The notes: generated by a model from the letters alone, not told the origin. A stretch of DNA of 64,000 nt from an uncultured Planctomycetota bacterium (GCA_937944855.1 CALFAY010000038.1:104694-168693), one strand, 5' to 3'. Shown: positions 30,134-40,961, counted from the stretch's first letter. Numbers and translations are program-made.

Positions 30134-30841
30134 TTACAAAGGAACGGAGAGTGATTGGCCGTTGTCCTTCGGCCCCAGTTGCAGCAAAAACGGAGCTGCC
30201 TTTGCCGCCCAGGCTTCGGGTTTGGGATAGCGTGACGCTCCCTCCGCCCAGCATTTCCGCAGCATGTCGGTGTCGATGATTCCGGGGTTGAGCGGAATGG
30301 CCGCCATGCCCGCTGGCAGTTCCTGGGCCAGGGCCTTGGTCAATCCTTCGACGGCGAATTTGGTGGCACAGTAGGCAGCGACTTCGGGAGCCGTGGAGCG
30401 GCCCCAGCCGGAACTGAGATTGACGATGACGCCCTGCCCCTTTCGTACCATCGCCGGTACGAAATGGCGAATGACATTGGCGACGCCTTTGATGTTGACG
30501 TCGATGACGGGATCGAACTCGGCCGCCGACAAGTTCCACAGCTTATCCACGCGGTTCATCAAGGCAGCGTTGTTGATGAGGAGATCCGGGGGGCCGTGGC
30601 TGGTCAGGACCTGCTCGGCCCAGTGGCGGACGGCGGCATCGTCGGCGACGTCCACGCAGGTGAACTCATGGGGCTTGCCCCACTGCCGCGTCAGCGCCTC
30701 GACGTGCTGCCGGGATCGACCGCAGCCGATTACCATGTGCCCCATCTCTGCGAACCGAGCCGCCAGGGCCTTGCCCAGCCCCCGCGTCGCTCCCGTGATG
30801 ACGATCAATCTGGCCAAAGGATCTCTCTCCCGAGACTTCAA
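30134..30841 (-). CDS. SDR-family oxidoreductase
   Basis: IVITGATRGLGKALAARFAE; LINNAALMNRVDK; YCATKFAVEGLTKALAQEL. Confidence 0.88.
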   Translation of the reverse strand: MKSRERDPLARLIVITGATRGLGKALAARFAEMGHMVIGCGRSRQHVEALTRQWGKPHEFTCVDVADDAAVRHWAEQVLTSHGPPDLLINNAALMNRVDKLWNLSAAEFDPVIDVNIKGVANVIRHFVPAMVRKGQGVIVNLSSGWGRSTAPEVAAYCATKFAVEGLTKALAQELPAGMAAIPLNPGIIDTDMLRKCWAEGASRYPKPEAWAAKAAPFLLQLGPKDNGQSLSVPL

Positions 30842-30862
30842 GGCAGCGACGACTCGCTTGGG

Positions 30863-31639
30863 TCACCGGGTCCGGAAGTCTGTCCACTTCATGCCGGGTT
30901 CGAGCACTTGGTTCGGACGGAAGTCGGCCTTGTATTCCAGCGAGCGGCAACCCGCCACATAATAGCCCAGATAGACATACGGAAGTTCCCGGCGCGCCGC
31001 TTCCGCAATGATGCTCAGCACGTTGAAGGTTCCCAGGCAGCGGCGTCGCTGTTGGGGGTCATAAAAAAAGTAGATCGCCGACAGGCCGTCCGGCACCTCG
31101 TCCACGTAACCGACGCCGATCAGGTCATCACCCAAATAGTAGGCGTATTCGGAGGTCCGCAGAGAATTGTCCACGAACATGGCCTGGTAGGCGGCCTCGG
31201 CGTCGTGATGGGGTGCGGGCCAGCCCTTGAAGACGGCCTGAAAACGGTGATAGCGGTCGTAGAGGTCGAGCCGGACGGCGTCGCAAAGCGGCTGCCCGAT
31301 GGTCAGCCTCACGGTGTCGGCATTGGCCCGCCAGGCTCGGCGTTGGCTGCGGTTCGGCTTGAAACGCTGCACGTTGACTCGCAACGGCCGACATGCCCGG
31401 CACGCACTGCACCTCGGACGGAACAGCAGTCGTCCGAAACGCCGCCAACCCTGGTTCATCAGGGCTTGATACTCCTGTGCGGTCAGGGTGCCGACCACAA
31501 GCCCTTGCATGCGCATGGTCTGCTCTGGCAGATAAGTACAGACATCCGGGGAGGAAACGAATTGATGCAGGACCAGCATGCGTGGCGTCCCGAGTCTCGA
31601 TCCGCTTGTCTCCATTATAAACCGGGACATCTTGAGCAC
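30863..31639 (-). CDS. bpt: Arginyl/leucyl-tRNA--protein transferase (ATE/Bpt family)
   Basis: SPDVCTYLPEQTMRMQGLVVGTLTAQEYQALMNQGWRRFGRLLFRPRCSACRACRPLRVNVQRFKPNRSQRR; YFFYDPQQRRRCLGTFN. Confidence 0.9.
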   Translation of the reverse strand: MLKMSRFIMETSGSRLGTPRMLVLHQFVSSPDVCTYLPEQTMRMQGLVVGTLTAQEYQALMNQGWRRFGRLLFRPRCSACRACRPLRVNVQRFKPNRSQRRAWRANADTVRLTIGQPLCDAVRLDLYDRYHRFQAVFKGWPAPHHDAEAAYQAMFVDNSLRTSEYAYYLGDDLIGVGYVDEVPDGLSAIYFFYDPQQRRRCLGTFNVLSIIAEAARRELPYVYLGYYVAGCRSLEYKADFRPNQVLEPGMKWTDFRTR

Positions 31640-31840
31640 ATTCCGAATGCAGCAACTCTGCCGGGGTCCTCGCGCAGCGGATGGTGTGCCGGGACCGAGG
31701 CAAGCATGGCGGTCGGCGACGGATCGGCTATACTGGGGACCAGGCGAACAGCACGTTGATTTCCGGATCGGAAGCCGGGGTCAGGGCATGTCAGCAAGGC
31801 ACGCGGAGGTACGGCGATCAGGCCGGTCGATGTCACGGGT

Positions 31841-34800
31841 ATGACAGTCGGATTCTTCGGTTATCTGCTGTCGTGGGCAATGCTCCTGGTGCAAGGCGAC
31901 GGCAAGCCGAGCGGCCAGGAGACGACGGGGCCGCGTCCGGGCGAAGCCGCGGCTGTCGGTCTCGGAGACTTCAAGCAGGCGCTTGACCAGTCCCGGCCCA
32001 ATACGGTCATTCTCAGCGTGGAACAGTACGAGGCCCTGTTGGAGCGTCTGCAAAAGCTGGAAAAGCCAACCTCGGAACGGCGTACCCATTTCCTGAACGC
32101 TTGCCGCATTTCGGGTCAGGTAACTGCGACTGGCCCTGCGCGGTGGCTGGCGGATGTGCAATTGGAGTTGGAGTTCCGCACGGTCGAGAAAGACCTGATC
32201 CTGCCCATCGGACTGAGAGGGGCACGGCTGACCAAGGCCCTGCTGGATGGGCAACCTCCGGTCTGGGCGTCCGGCGGCGAAGGGTTGGCTCTGCGGTTGG
32301 GCGAGCCGAAGGTCTATCGCCTGGTGCTCCACCTTCAACCGACAGTGACGCAGATTGGTCAGGAATCCCGTCTGTTGATCGAGAACCTGCCCCAGGCGGC
32401 CATCACCACTCTCGACCTCACCATCCCGGCCCCGGTGACTGCCGCTCAGGTCGTCGGTTCGGGTCCGATCGCCATTGAGAAGACGGAGAATCATCGTTCG
32501 CGGCTGCGTTCCGACGCTCTCGGCGTCCTGACGCAGCTCGATCTCCGCTGGCAGACTCCGAACCCGGAGCCGGAAACCGGCAATTTGCAAGTCGTGGTCC
32601 ATGCCGACACGCAGGCCACCCTGGAGGACACGGTGCTGGACACGGAATCCCGCATCCGCATCGAGGTCCGGCAGGGAAACTTCGACCGCCTGGCCTTCCG
32701 CATTCCCAAGGAGATTACCTTGCTCCAGGTGGAGACCGAGGGCAGGAGCGATCCGGTCGATAGCTCCTTTGAACCGGGCAGCGGTCAGTTCGTCGTCAAG
32801 CTGCGAAGCCCGCTCGGCTTCGGCCATCCCCCCTTGGAGTTGCGGGTGCGAACGCAGCAGCCCTTCCCAGACAAGTCCGGCAGGCCGCTGAGCGTCGGTT
32901 GGCTTGAACTGCTGGACATTCCCCGCAAACAACAAACGGGAACGATCGTCTTCTTTGCCCCCGGGGATCGCCGGGTCCGGTTCCAGCCGGTGGAGGCCTT
33001 CCGCATCGACCCGCGGGAAGTCAGCCCCGGCACCCGCCCGGCTCTGTTCGCGGCCCGCTACTGGAGGCAACCGGCCCGGGTGGACCTGCTCGTAGAACCG
33101 GGGGCGACTCTGGCTGCGCAGGCCGCCGTCAAGCCGTCCTATACCCTCACTTTTACCGGCAAACAGATCCATGCCGCGTTTTCCTGGGAGATCACGCCGC
33201 GTAATCGCACCCCTTGTCAGGAGATCGACCTGCACTGGCCGGCTGGCTTCGTTCTGGATCGCAATACCCTGTTGAGCGGTCCCGTCGAATCGGTCCAGGC
33301 GGTTGATGGCAGTCCGGAAACCGTCCGCGTCCGTCTAGTTCCGCGCCAAAGCAGCAAATTCACTCTCAAGGCTGAAGGCGTGCTTTCCTGGGGTGAAGGG
33401 GAGATCCATGCTCTGCCGCTGGCCTACGTGGCCCGGGCGGCCACGGAACGGGAAGGCCGTCTGGAGGCCATGCCACTGCTGCCGGAACGCGGTGAGGCGC
33501 GGTTGCTGTGTCAGGCCACCGACGTGCGCGTTCTCTCCTCCCAACTCCCGCTGTATGCCGAAGACGGCAAGCTGCTGGTGCTGCCGTTTTCCTGCGGTCC
33601 CAGCAGTGTCATGCAACTGCGGCATCCCGAACCTGGAAGCTCGCAGCTGGAAGTGGCGGTCCAGCCGTTGCGGCATCAGGTGCGTTCTTCCGCGGACGTC
33701 TGCATCACCTCCGCGGCATGGGAAATCGAACAGCGGTTGAATTACCGCGTTGTCGGCTCACCCCCTTCGGAACTGTGGTTGCGGGTGCCGCGTGTGCTTC
33801 AGGATCGCTTGCAGGCCTGGCTGCGGTACACCAATCGCTCCGGAGAGACGATCCGGGTGGAAACAGCCCTCACCGAGCGCGGCCCGCGTCCGCTGGTGCC
33901 GACCGATGTGGTCGAGCGCCTCCTGCCGTTGCCTCAGGATGTCGGCGAGCAATGCGAAGTCGTGCTCGCAGCCGTCTTGCCGCGGGGGGAAGCCACTGGC
34001 CGGCTGAGCGTTCGTTGCGTCGCTCCGGGACCTCAGGAGCGGCTGGTGGGACCTGCCTCTGTCCGCGTGTGGACCAGCGCCCGAGTCAACGCCGTGCCAG
34101 TCGTGGAGGAGGGCAACTGGAACCTGGCGACGACGGCTTACTCGGAACCGGGAAGTGCCCCGGACTGGCAGTTGCACGCTCCGGACCTGACCGCGCCCCT
34201 CCTCCTGGACCTCAGCGAACGTCAAGAATCTGTTTCGACGACGCTGGTCGTGGACGAAGCCCGTGTTCAGCTCGCCGCTCCGACGGCGGGACGCTTTCTG
34301 GTGCGTGTCGCCTTGCGGCTCGATCCGGTGCGGCAGGAGCGAATCCTCCTGCGCTTGCCGCTGGACCGGTCGGAAGTACGCTTGGAACGCTTGCTGGTCA
34401 ACGGAACCGAGCAGCGCCCGCAGACGCTCAGCGACTCCGAGGACGCACCGGGCAGTTGCGATCTGGTGGTGGGGTTGTCACCACGTCATCTCCGCGGTCC
34501 GGTCCGCCTGGAGCTGACGCTTCCGTGGCGTTCTGGGGTCCGGCCGCTGGGTTTCGCCTGGCAGCGGTTGCCCGTGGTGGAAGTGCCCCAGGCCGATGCC
34601 GTGCATGAGGTCGTCTGGCAGCTGGAACCCCACCGGGGAGCGACGCCCTTGCTGTGGAGCGGATGGGCCGAGCCGATGACCGAGCACTTCGCTTTCCATC
34701 AGCGCGGCACCCTGGAGCCGCCGACCGTGTGGATCGTACCGAAGCTGTTGTGGACCCTGCTGGTCTCGGCGACGGTGTTCATGATCGCGGTGGGTCTGTT

Positions 34801-35119
34801 TTATGCCCCTCGGCCTCTCTCGGGGTTCTTGGCTTTGCTCCTCGCCTGGCTGCTGGTGGGTCTGATGTTCTGGAAGTACCACGTCTGGCTGGGCGTTCTG
34901 TACGGCAGCTGGCCTGGCGTAGCGGTCAGCGTCGGCCTGTTGGGCCTGGCCTGGATGCGACGCCAGCGTTGGCGGCGGAAGGTGACGTATCTGCCCGGTT
35001 TCACGCGAAGTGCAGGAGAACTGGTCCGAAGCCGCTCCTCGGTGCAACGTCTGACGCCGAGCGCGGCAGCGTCCGCTCCGCCGTCGAACGGCTCGACCCG
35101 CATCACTCCGAAGACGTGA
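31841..35119 (+). CDS. Giant exported/membrane-anchored hypothetical protein (1092 aa), copy A
   Basis: Hydrophobic N-terminus; beta-rich body; C-terminal TM cluster LLVSATVFMIAVGLFYAP..LSGFLALLLAWLLVGLMFW then basic tail. Confidence 0.75.
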   Translation: MTVGFFGYLLSWAMLLVQGDGKPSGQETTGPRPGEAAAVGLGDFKQALDQSRPNTVILSVEQYEALLERLQKLEKPTSERRTHFLNACRISGQVTATGPARWLADVQLELEFRTVEKDLILPIGLRGARLTKALLDGQPPVWASGGEGLALRLGEPKVYRLVLHLQPTVTQIGQESRLLIENLPQAAITTLDLTIPAPVTAAQVVGSGPIAIEKTENHRSRLRSDALGVLTQLDLRWQTPNPEPETGNLQVVVHADTQATLEDTVLDTESRIRIEVRQGNFDRLAFRIPKEITLLQVETEGRSDPVDSSFEPGSGQFVVKLRSPLGFGHPPLELRVRTQQPFPDKSGRPLSVGWLELLDIPRKQQTGTIVFFAPGDRRVRFQPVEAFRIDPREVSPGTRPALFAARYWRQPARVDLLVEPGATLAAQAAVKPSYTLTFTGKQIHAAFSWEITPRNRTPCQEIDLHWPAGFVLDRNTLLSGPVESVQAVDGSPETVRVRLVPRQSSKFTLKAEGVLSWGEGEIHALPLAYVARAATEREGRLEAMPLLPERGEARLLCQATDVRVLSSQLPLYAEDGKLLVLPFSCGPSSVMQLRHPEPGSSQLEVAVQPLRHQVRSSADVCITSAAWEIEQRLNYRVVGSPPSELWLRVPRVLQDRLQAWLRYTNRSGETIRVETALTERGPRPLVPTDVVERLLPLPQDVGEQCEVVLAAVLPRGEATGRLSVRCVAPGPQERLVGPASVRVWTSARVNAVPVVEEGNWNLATTAYSEPGSAPDWQLHAPDLTAPLLLDLSERQESVSTTLVVDEARVQLAAPTAGRFLVRVALRLDPVRQERILLRLPLDRSEVRLERLLVNGTEQRPQTLSDSEDAPGSCDLVVGLSPRHLRGPVRLELTLPWRSGVRPLGFAWQRLPVVEVPQADAVHEVVWQLEPHRGATPLLWSGWAEPMTEHFAFHQRGTLEPPTVWIVPKLLWTLLVSATVFMIAVGLFYAPRPLSGFLALLLAWLLVGLMFWKYHVWLGVLYGSWPGVAVSVGLLGLAWMRRQRWRRKVTYLPGFTRSAGELVRSRSSVQRLTPSAAASAPPSNGSTRITPKT

Positions 35120-35127
35120 CCGACGCT

Positions 35128-38100
35128 ATGCTTTTTCTTCAAGCGCTGCCCCTTCTGGTTGCTGGGATGCTAGCCTGGTCGGAAACCGTCCAGGTGCAGG
35201 AGGGTCCGCCGTCGTTTCGGTATGTCGAGATTGCTCCCGAACAGATTGGCGAGGCGCTTCGGCGTCAGCAGGCCTTGGTGCCTGTGCTCCGCCGCGATTT
35301 CGACTCCCTGCTCCAACGGGCCGCCCGCCCTGCCGATGCCCAGGCCCATACGCCGCCCCTGGTCGAGGCCCGTTACACTGCCCGCCTGGAACCGGAAAGC
35401 AACAGCCTGGTGGGCCAGGCCAGCTGGACCTTGCCCCACGCGGTTTCCCTCTCCCAGTTGCTCCGGCTTCAGCCGTGCAATCTGGCTTGGCAACACCTGC
35501 CCCAGCTCGACCCCGGTCCGCCCACGACGGCCCGATTTGCGTGGTCAGCGCGGGGTGAACCCCGGCCCGACGGGCTGCGGTTGTTCTTGCAGACCCCCGC
35601 CGCCCCGGTCGCTGTTCTGGACCTGGACGTACCGCCCGATCGGGTGGTCGAGTGTCCCGGTTTCCGCCCCACGGTCGTCGCCGAAGAGTCGGACGCGAAC
35701 CGGACTCGCTGGCGGGTCGTCTTCGGATCGCCGCGGGCCACCGATCTCGAAGTGTTGATCCGTCCCGCGGACTTTCCCGACCGACCCCGGCTGCTCTGGT
35801 CGGCCGTCACCAGCACGTTGACGGTCTCGCCGGTCGGTTGCGATGCCCGGTTCGTGGTGGACCTCCGCGTTTTGCACAGGCATCTCCGCGAGGTACGCCT
35901 GCACCTGGGAGCCTCCCTGGAAGTCATCGAAGTAGTACGCCTTCCGCGCACCGCACCGCCGGTCGTCTGGACGTTGGGAGAAGGGCCGGAGGCCGGCACT
36001 GTGCTGGTACGCTTCGCCGACCCGATCGAACGCCAAACCACCCTGGAAATGCGGTGCCGCTGCAACCTCCCCGAGGGCGATCAACGCTTCACGATCCCGG
36101 GCCTGCGGGTCGCCGACGCCTGGACGGAGCCGGAAAACCTCCGCATCCGCCTGTTGCAAGGTCTGATCCCGACCCGGTGGGACTTCGCCGACTTCCGCCT
36201 GGCCGAAACGCCGACAGTCGAACGTGATGCCGGTGAGCTGTACGAAGTGCTTCGCCTCGTCCAGACTGTGCCTTTCTCGCTGGCCTCGCGCAGACCCTCC
36301 GTGGAACTTCACGGCCTGCATTCCAACCTCGCCGTGAGCCAGGATGCCTGGTGGCGGCCAGGCGCCGACGGCTCCTCGCTCCAGGTCCTGACCCGCTGGA
36401 AGGTCCGGAACAAGCCGATTTACCGGCTCGGCTTCGTCGTTCCTGAAAACGCTCAGGTGGAGCAGGCCGAAGTCATCGGCCACGGCGGAGAAGTCACGTG
36501 GCTTCTGGAACCGGATCGCCGACTCATCGCCGAGTTCCGCGAACCGCTGCCGATCCGGAGCACGGTCAAAACGCGGCTGGCGCTTCGCCTTGATCCCCAG
36601 GATCCTCGTCAACCTCACGCTTTGCCAGCTGTCGTTCCCCTGGAAGCCGACATCCTCGAAAGCGGGCTGGGGGTTTCTCCGGGCGAACAGGTTCCCGGCA
36701 ACGTTTCGGTGCGACTGAACGACAGCGACGCGATCTCCACCGCCGTCCCCAGCGGGCCGGATCGTCCCTGGTCGGACGCGGAAGCGCTGCCGGAGGCGTA
36801 CTTCCTCCAACGCGGCCGGATCATCACGGGCCGGCTGGAAACCGTGCCGGAGGCGTCTTCCGCCGTCCCTGACCCCTCGGTTTCGGACGCCGACGAGTCA
36901 GCGCCCCCCCGCCAGACCACCGATCCGGCAGCGAAGCCCGACGTTTCGACCGCTTCCCACCCCGGTACACAGCGGCAGTTCGACCTGGTTCCACACATCG
37001 TTGACATCCAGGTGACAACCTGGCTGGAACCGGACGGCGAACAGAGCCATCTCTACGAAGCCCGCATCGTGGCGGGTCGGGAGTACCGATTGGTCGGTAC
37101 TTTGCCGGACGATGTGCTTCTTGAAACAGTCCACCTCGGTGCCACTTCCCTGCCGCCCGCGTTGCAAGTCACCCTCCCCGAGGGAATCAGCTTCTTGCGG
37201 ATCACCTATCGTTCAAAAGCTGGTGCTTGGCAGCATATCGGCCTGCACGCCGTCCCTGTGCCGAGCTGGCAGCCTCCGGTGCGGGTCGCCGGGTGCCGCC
37301 ATCATCTGGCCCTGCGAAGCGGGCAGGTGCTCGCCTATCCGCCGGCCGAACCAACCCCGGAACCAATGGCTGGGCGGTCTCGGCACCGGGACAACATGCG
37401 AACCCTGGCCGGTTCCCCGGGGGAAACCTTGATACTTCTGGTGCTGCCATCGTGGCTGCTGCATCTGGCCGGGGGGCTGCTGACACTGTCCCTGGTTGCC
37501 CTGGCATGGTGGTCGGCTCGCGGCCGCTGGTTGATGCTGGCAGCGGGTCTTCTCCTGGGTTTGCTCGCCCTGATCTGGCTGCCGGACGAGCTTGCGTCCC
37601 TGGGATGGTGGCTGGTGCTCGGCTGCGCGATCGGGGGTTTGCTCCTGCGGCAGGCGTCGCTTACGCGGGACAGGATGGCTGGGCAGAGAATCTCCGCTGC
37701 GGCAGCCGTGGGGCTGTTGCTCTTCCTGCTCGCCGCCAGCGGGCAGACTCAGGCCCCAAACGACGTGGTCTTCGTGATCCGGGTAACGGATCGGACAGCG
37801 GGCGATCAGCGTGTCCTCGTCCCCCATCCCTTGCTTTGTAAACTCCAGACTCTGGCCGACCCGGAACGCAACGGGGCCGATGTACTTCTGCTGGAAGCCG
37901 ACTACGAGGGTCGAATCACCGATGCCACGGCCCGCCTCACAGCCGGATTCGTGGTGGAAGTGCGAAAAGCATCGTCTGTCGAACTCACCGTGCCGCTGGT
38001 GGGCGTCCGTCTGGAGCAGGCCCTGCTGGACGGTGAGCCGGTCCTGGTCGGTCCCCATGTCGGCGCGCCTCCGCCGGGCGAAGGCGAGGGCCGCCCCTCG

Positions 38101-40551
38101 GGAGGACTAGTCGTCCCCCTGAGCGGCGAGGGCAGACATCGTTTGACGCTGACCTTCCAGGCGCCGATTCGGTCCGAGCGGGGCATCCGGGAGGTGCGTT
38201 TCGGCATTCCCCCGGTCTGCGCGAGTCGGTGTCGGGTCGAGCTGCCGGGCGATGGCACGGATGCCCATCTGGTGGGAATCCGGGGTCGCCAAAGGGTTAT
38301 GACCGGTGAAGGAAAGCCCGCCTCGATGGAAGCAGACCTGGGCCGGGTTTCGGAGTTCCATCTCCGTTGGTATGCCCCGGCGCCGCCGGAGGAGCCTCCC
38401 GCCCTCCGCGAGGCTTACCTTTTGGAGGTCTCGTCCGAGGACCTGAAGCTGCGGGGGCTGGTGCGCCTCGAAGGGTCGAGCTTCAACCGGCAGATCCGCG
38501 TCACGCTGCCGCCGGGGATGCACGTCCAATCCGTGGAATTGCGAGGCGAGCCGGACAGTGTGCCGCCTTTGCGACTCCGCGATTGGCGCGTCGAAGGGTC
38601 CGGAGCGCAGCGCATCCTGGTAGCGGAAACGGTTCGGCCGCCGCGTGGGCCGGTGTATCTCCTCGTGGAACTGGCGATCCGGGATCTGCCTCTGGATCCT
38701 CTTCCGCTGATGCTGCCGGTCATTCTCAACAGCGACAAACGGGAGACGTTGTTCGCTTGTCGCGCCTCGGGCTTCTTCGTGGACCCGCCCCGTTTGCCGC
38801 CCGGATGGAGCGAAGTTTCCGAGCAAGCGACCCTGGCGCGGTTGTGGCCGGCGGAGCTGGGCAGCAGTCAGAACCTGATGTGGGCGGCAATGGGCACCCA
38901 GGCTGCTCAAGCGCAATGGCAGTTGCAGATCCGGCCGGAAAGACTTGCAATCGAAATAACGCCCTTGTACCGGCTTCGACCGGAAGCCGCCGCCGCCGAG
39001 GTCCAGGTTCGGCTGGCTTGCCTGATCCGGCGGGGAGGTCCTGCCCTGTTGGCCCTGGACCTGCCGGCGGATTGGCTCGTCGGAGACGTGCAGGGGCCCG
39101 ACCTGTATCGCTGGACCTTGAGCGGACGCCGCCTCGAACTTTGGCTCAAGAAACTGGAAGGTGAAAGGACGTCGGTGGAAATCCAGGCATGGATTCCTGC
39201 CGTCCCGCGCGAAGGCGGCTTCCATGTGGTCCTGACCCCGATCCAGGCTGCCGACGCCGTGATGGTTCCCGGGCGTCTGGAGCTTCTGGCTTCGGAGGGT
39301 CTGTCCCCCTCGCGTCTGGACGGAATCACGGCGGCCGAGGGCACCCAGGGCTTGGCCTTCGTTCCCGAACGCCCCGACTTCTCCGCGGACTTCATCCTGA
39401 GTGCTTCGACCTGGGCACAGCGGCCCCCCTCAGCGCGCGCTACGAGCACGCCGGGGAATGGAAGTGCCGCGACAGGGAAGGATGCTCTCCGCGTTCTTGG
39501 GGCCGTCCGGACGACGCTGCTGGACGACGGCCTCTGGGTGCTGCACCAGGAAGGATTGCTCGTGCGATTCGCTCCCGGGGCGGTGTTGCCGATACGGTTG
39601 CCGGAAAGCTGCGAGATCCACGCTGTCCGCCTCGACGGCCGAGAGGTGCCAGCGACGCTGGCCGGGGACCGGCTGCTCGTCGGGTTGCCTCCTCGGCAGG
39701 GCGTCGGCTTCGTCGAAGTCGTGGCCACGCTGCCGGTGTCGAGGACGGCAGCCCGACTGACCGAAATGCGGGGATTGCCCCCAGGAATCGAAGGCCCCTA
39801 CCCGGTGGTCTGGCAGGTCCGTACCGCTTTCCGTCGGCCGACCGAACCGACAGGTCCGGCGACAGCGGCGGAGTATCACCTGGCTGAGGCCCGGCTGTGG
39901 TTGTCGCTCCTCCGATCGGCTGAGTCCGTCAGTCCGGACCCGAACCTGCCGACGACGCCTTGTGCTGAGGATCCACGCAAATTCCTCGTGCACTCCTGCC
40001 GTGCCGCCCTTGACGAACTCGACAAGATTGCCCGAACAACCGCAGAGCCTCTCCTTCTCGAACAGGCCGCTGCTCTCCAACAGGAGTTCACGGCCCTGGT
40101 CGAACAGATCGGTAACAGACAACTTTTCTTGGCTGCGCCTTCGGGCGGTAGCATCGCCGAGGTCCTTGCCCACGCCGTGCCGACGGCCTACGGCGTTTAT
40201 GACAATGACCCGCAATTATTTCGCATCCCTGTTGCCCAGCCCCGTCTCGAAGGTGTTGTCAGGAGCTTGCAGGCGACGGCGGTGGTTCTGGGACTGGCAG
40301 CCGCTCTCCTTCTGCTACGCCGCCTCGATGCTTCTCTGCGAAGGGTAGGGAGCCTCTGGCCCGAAATCGTTTTCGCCGTGGGCGTCGCCGCTTGGTGGTG
40401 GCGGCCAGACGCTCTGCCAATGGCCCTGGTCTTGATCGCCGTGGCGCTGGCGGCTCGTGGCCGAAGCTGGCTGGTCGGCACGCAGCCGGACAGAGGTTCC
40501 TCCTCTGCCCGCACGGTCCTGTCCACACTCAGCCGCTCCGGTTCGCCGTGA
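35128..40551 (+). CDS. Giant exported/membrane-anchored hypothetical protein (1807 aa), apparent fusion of two copy-A-like units
   Basis: Signal peptide MLFLQALPLLVAGMLAW; mid-protein TM cluster followed by a second signal-like helix AAAVGLLLFLLAASGQTQA; second C-terminal TM cluster; starts 8 nt after copy A. Confidence 0.75.
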   Translation: MLFLQALPLLVAGMLAWSETVQVQEGPPSFRYVEIAPEQIGEALRRQQALVPVLRRDFDSLLQRAARPADAQAHTPPLVEARYTARLEPESNSLVGQASWTLPHAVSLSQLLRLQPCNLAWQHLPQLDPGPPTTARFAWSARGEPRPDGLRLFLQTPAAPVAVLDLDVPPDRVVECPGFRPTVVAEESDANRTRWRVVFGSPRATDLEVLIRPADFPDRPRLLWSAVTSTLTVSPVGCDARFVVDLRVLHRHLREVRLHLGASLEVIEVVRLPRTAPPVVWTLGEGPEAGTVLVRFADPIERQTTLEMRCRCNLPEGDQRFTIPGLRVADAWTEPENLRIRLLQGLIPTRWDFADFRLAETPTVERDAGELYEVLRLVQTVPFSLASRRPSVELHGLHSNLAVSQDAWWRPGADGSSLQVLTRWKVRNKPIYRLGFVVPENAQVEQAEVIGHGGEVTWLLEPDRRLIAEFREPLPIRSTVKTRLALRLDPQDPRQPHALPAVVPLEADILESGLGVSPGEQVPGNVSVRLNDSDAISTAVPSGPDRPWSDAEALPEAYFLQRGRIITGRLETVPEASSAVPDPSVSDADESAPPRQTTDPAAKPDVSTASHPGTQRQFDLVPHIVDIQVTTWLEPDGEQSHLYEARIVAGREYRLVGTLPDDVLLETVHLGATSLPPALQVTLPEGISFLRITYRSKAGAWQHIGLHAVPVPSWQPPVRVAGCRHHLALRSGQVLAYPPAEPTPEPMAGRSRHRDNMRTLAGSPGETLILLVLPSWLLHLAGGLLTLSLVALAWWSARGRWLMLAAGLLLGLLALIWLPDELASLGWWLVLGCAIGGLLLRQASLTRDRMAGQRISAAAAVGLLLFLLAASGQTQAPNDVVFVIRVTDRTAGDQRVLVPHPLLCKLQTLADPERNGADVLLLEADYEGRITDATARLTAGFVVEVRKASSVELTVPLVGVRLEQALLDGEPVLVGPHVGAPPPGEGEGRPSGGLVVPLSGEGRHRLTLTFQAPIRSERGIREVRFGIPPVCASRCRVELPGDGTDAHLVGIRGRQRVMTGEGKPASMEADLGRVSEFHLRWYAPAPPEEPPALREAYLLEVSSEDLKLRGLVRLEGSSFNRQIRVTLPPGMHVQSVELRGEPDSVPPLRLRDWRVEGSGAQRILVAETVRPPRGPVYLLVELAIRDLPLDPLPLMLPVILNSDKRETLFACRASGFFVDPPRLPPGWSEVSEQATLARLWPAELGSSQNLMWAAMGTQAAQAQWQLQIRPERLAIEITPLYRLRPEAAAAEVQVRLACLIRRGGPALLALDLPADWLVGDVQGPDLYRWTLSGRRLELWLKKLEGERTSVEIQAWIPAVPREGGFHVVLTPIQAADAVMVPGRLELLASEGLSPSRLDGITAAEGTQGLAFVPERPDFSADFILSASTWAQRPPSARATSTPGNGSAATGKDALRVLGAVRTTLLDDGLWVLHQEGLLVRFAPGAVLPIRLPESCEIHAVRLDGREVPATLAGDRLLVGLPPRQGVGFVEVVATLPVSRTAARLTEMRGLPPGIEGPYPVVWQVRTAFRRPTEPTGPATAAEYHLAEARLWLSLLRSAESVSPDPNLPTTPCAEDPRKFLVHSCRAALDELDKIARTTAEPLLLEQAAALQQEFTALVEQIGNRQLFLAAPSGGSIAEVLAHAVPTAYGVYDNDPQLFRIPVAQPRLEGVVRSLQATAVVLGLAAALLLLRRLDASLRRVGSLWPEIVFAVGVAAWWWRPDALPMALVLIAVALAARGRSWLVGTQPDRGSSSARTVLSTLSRSGSP

Positions 40552-40961
40552 ACCGGGTTCGTCCTTCTGCCTCGCCTACCCAGCTTGGCGGGATTGTGCC
40601 GTAACTGCTCTGGACAAGTCGGCCCGGATGCGGTATGGCCCCGCCCCTCAAACGGGATTTGACGGACAGGTTGACCTCGCGGACCGCGCCGACCTTGCGG
40701 TCGGTGTCTGCCGTCGGGATGGGGAACCGGCGGCGAACGGTGGAATTGTCTGCACGTGGGAGCCCGAGGCAACCGATACCAACTCAGGGAGGCGATCCCG
40801 CCATGGGACGACTTCCAGACCGCGCCGGCCGGCGAGCGGAACAGCCGACCGGAGTGAGGGGGAAGAAAATCCGCACTGACGCTGGCGAGGGGATTGGGAA
40901 AGCGGGGGCGGCACAAGCGTCGGCTCAGCCGACTCGGCCCGCCGCAGTCAGGGAGGATTGC

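Noticed and set aside
34654-35127. Upstream extension of the 1965-aa ORF
   Set aside because: Overlaps the end of copy A in another frame; a clear signal peptide begins at 35128.
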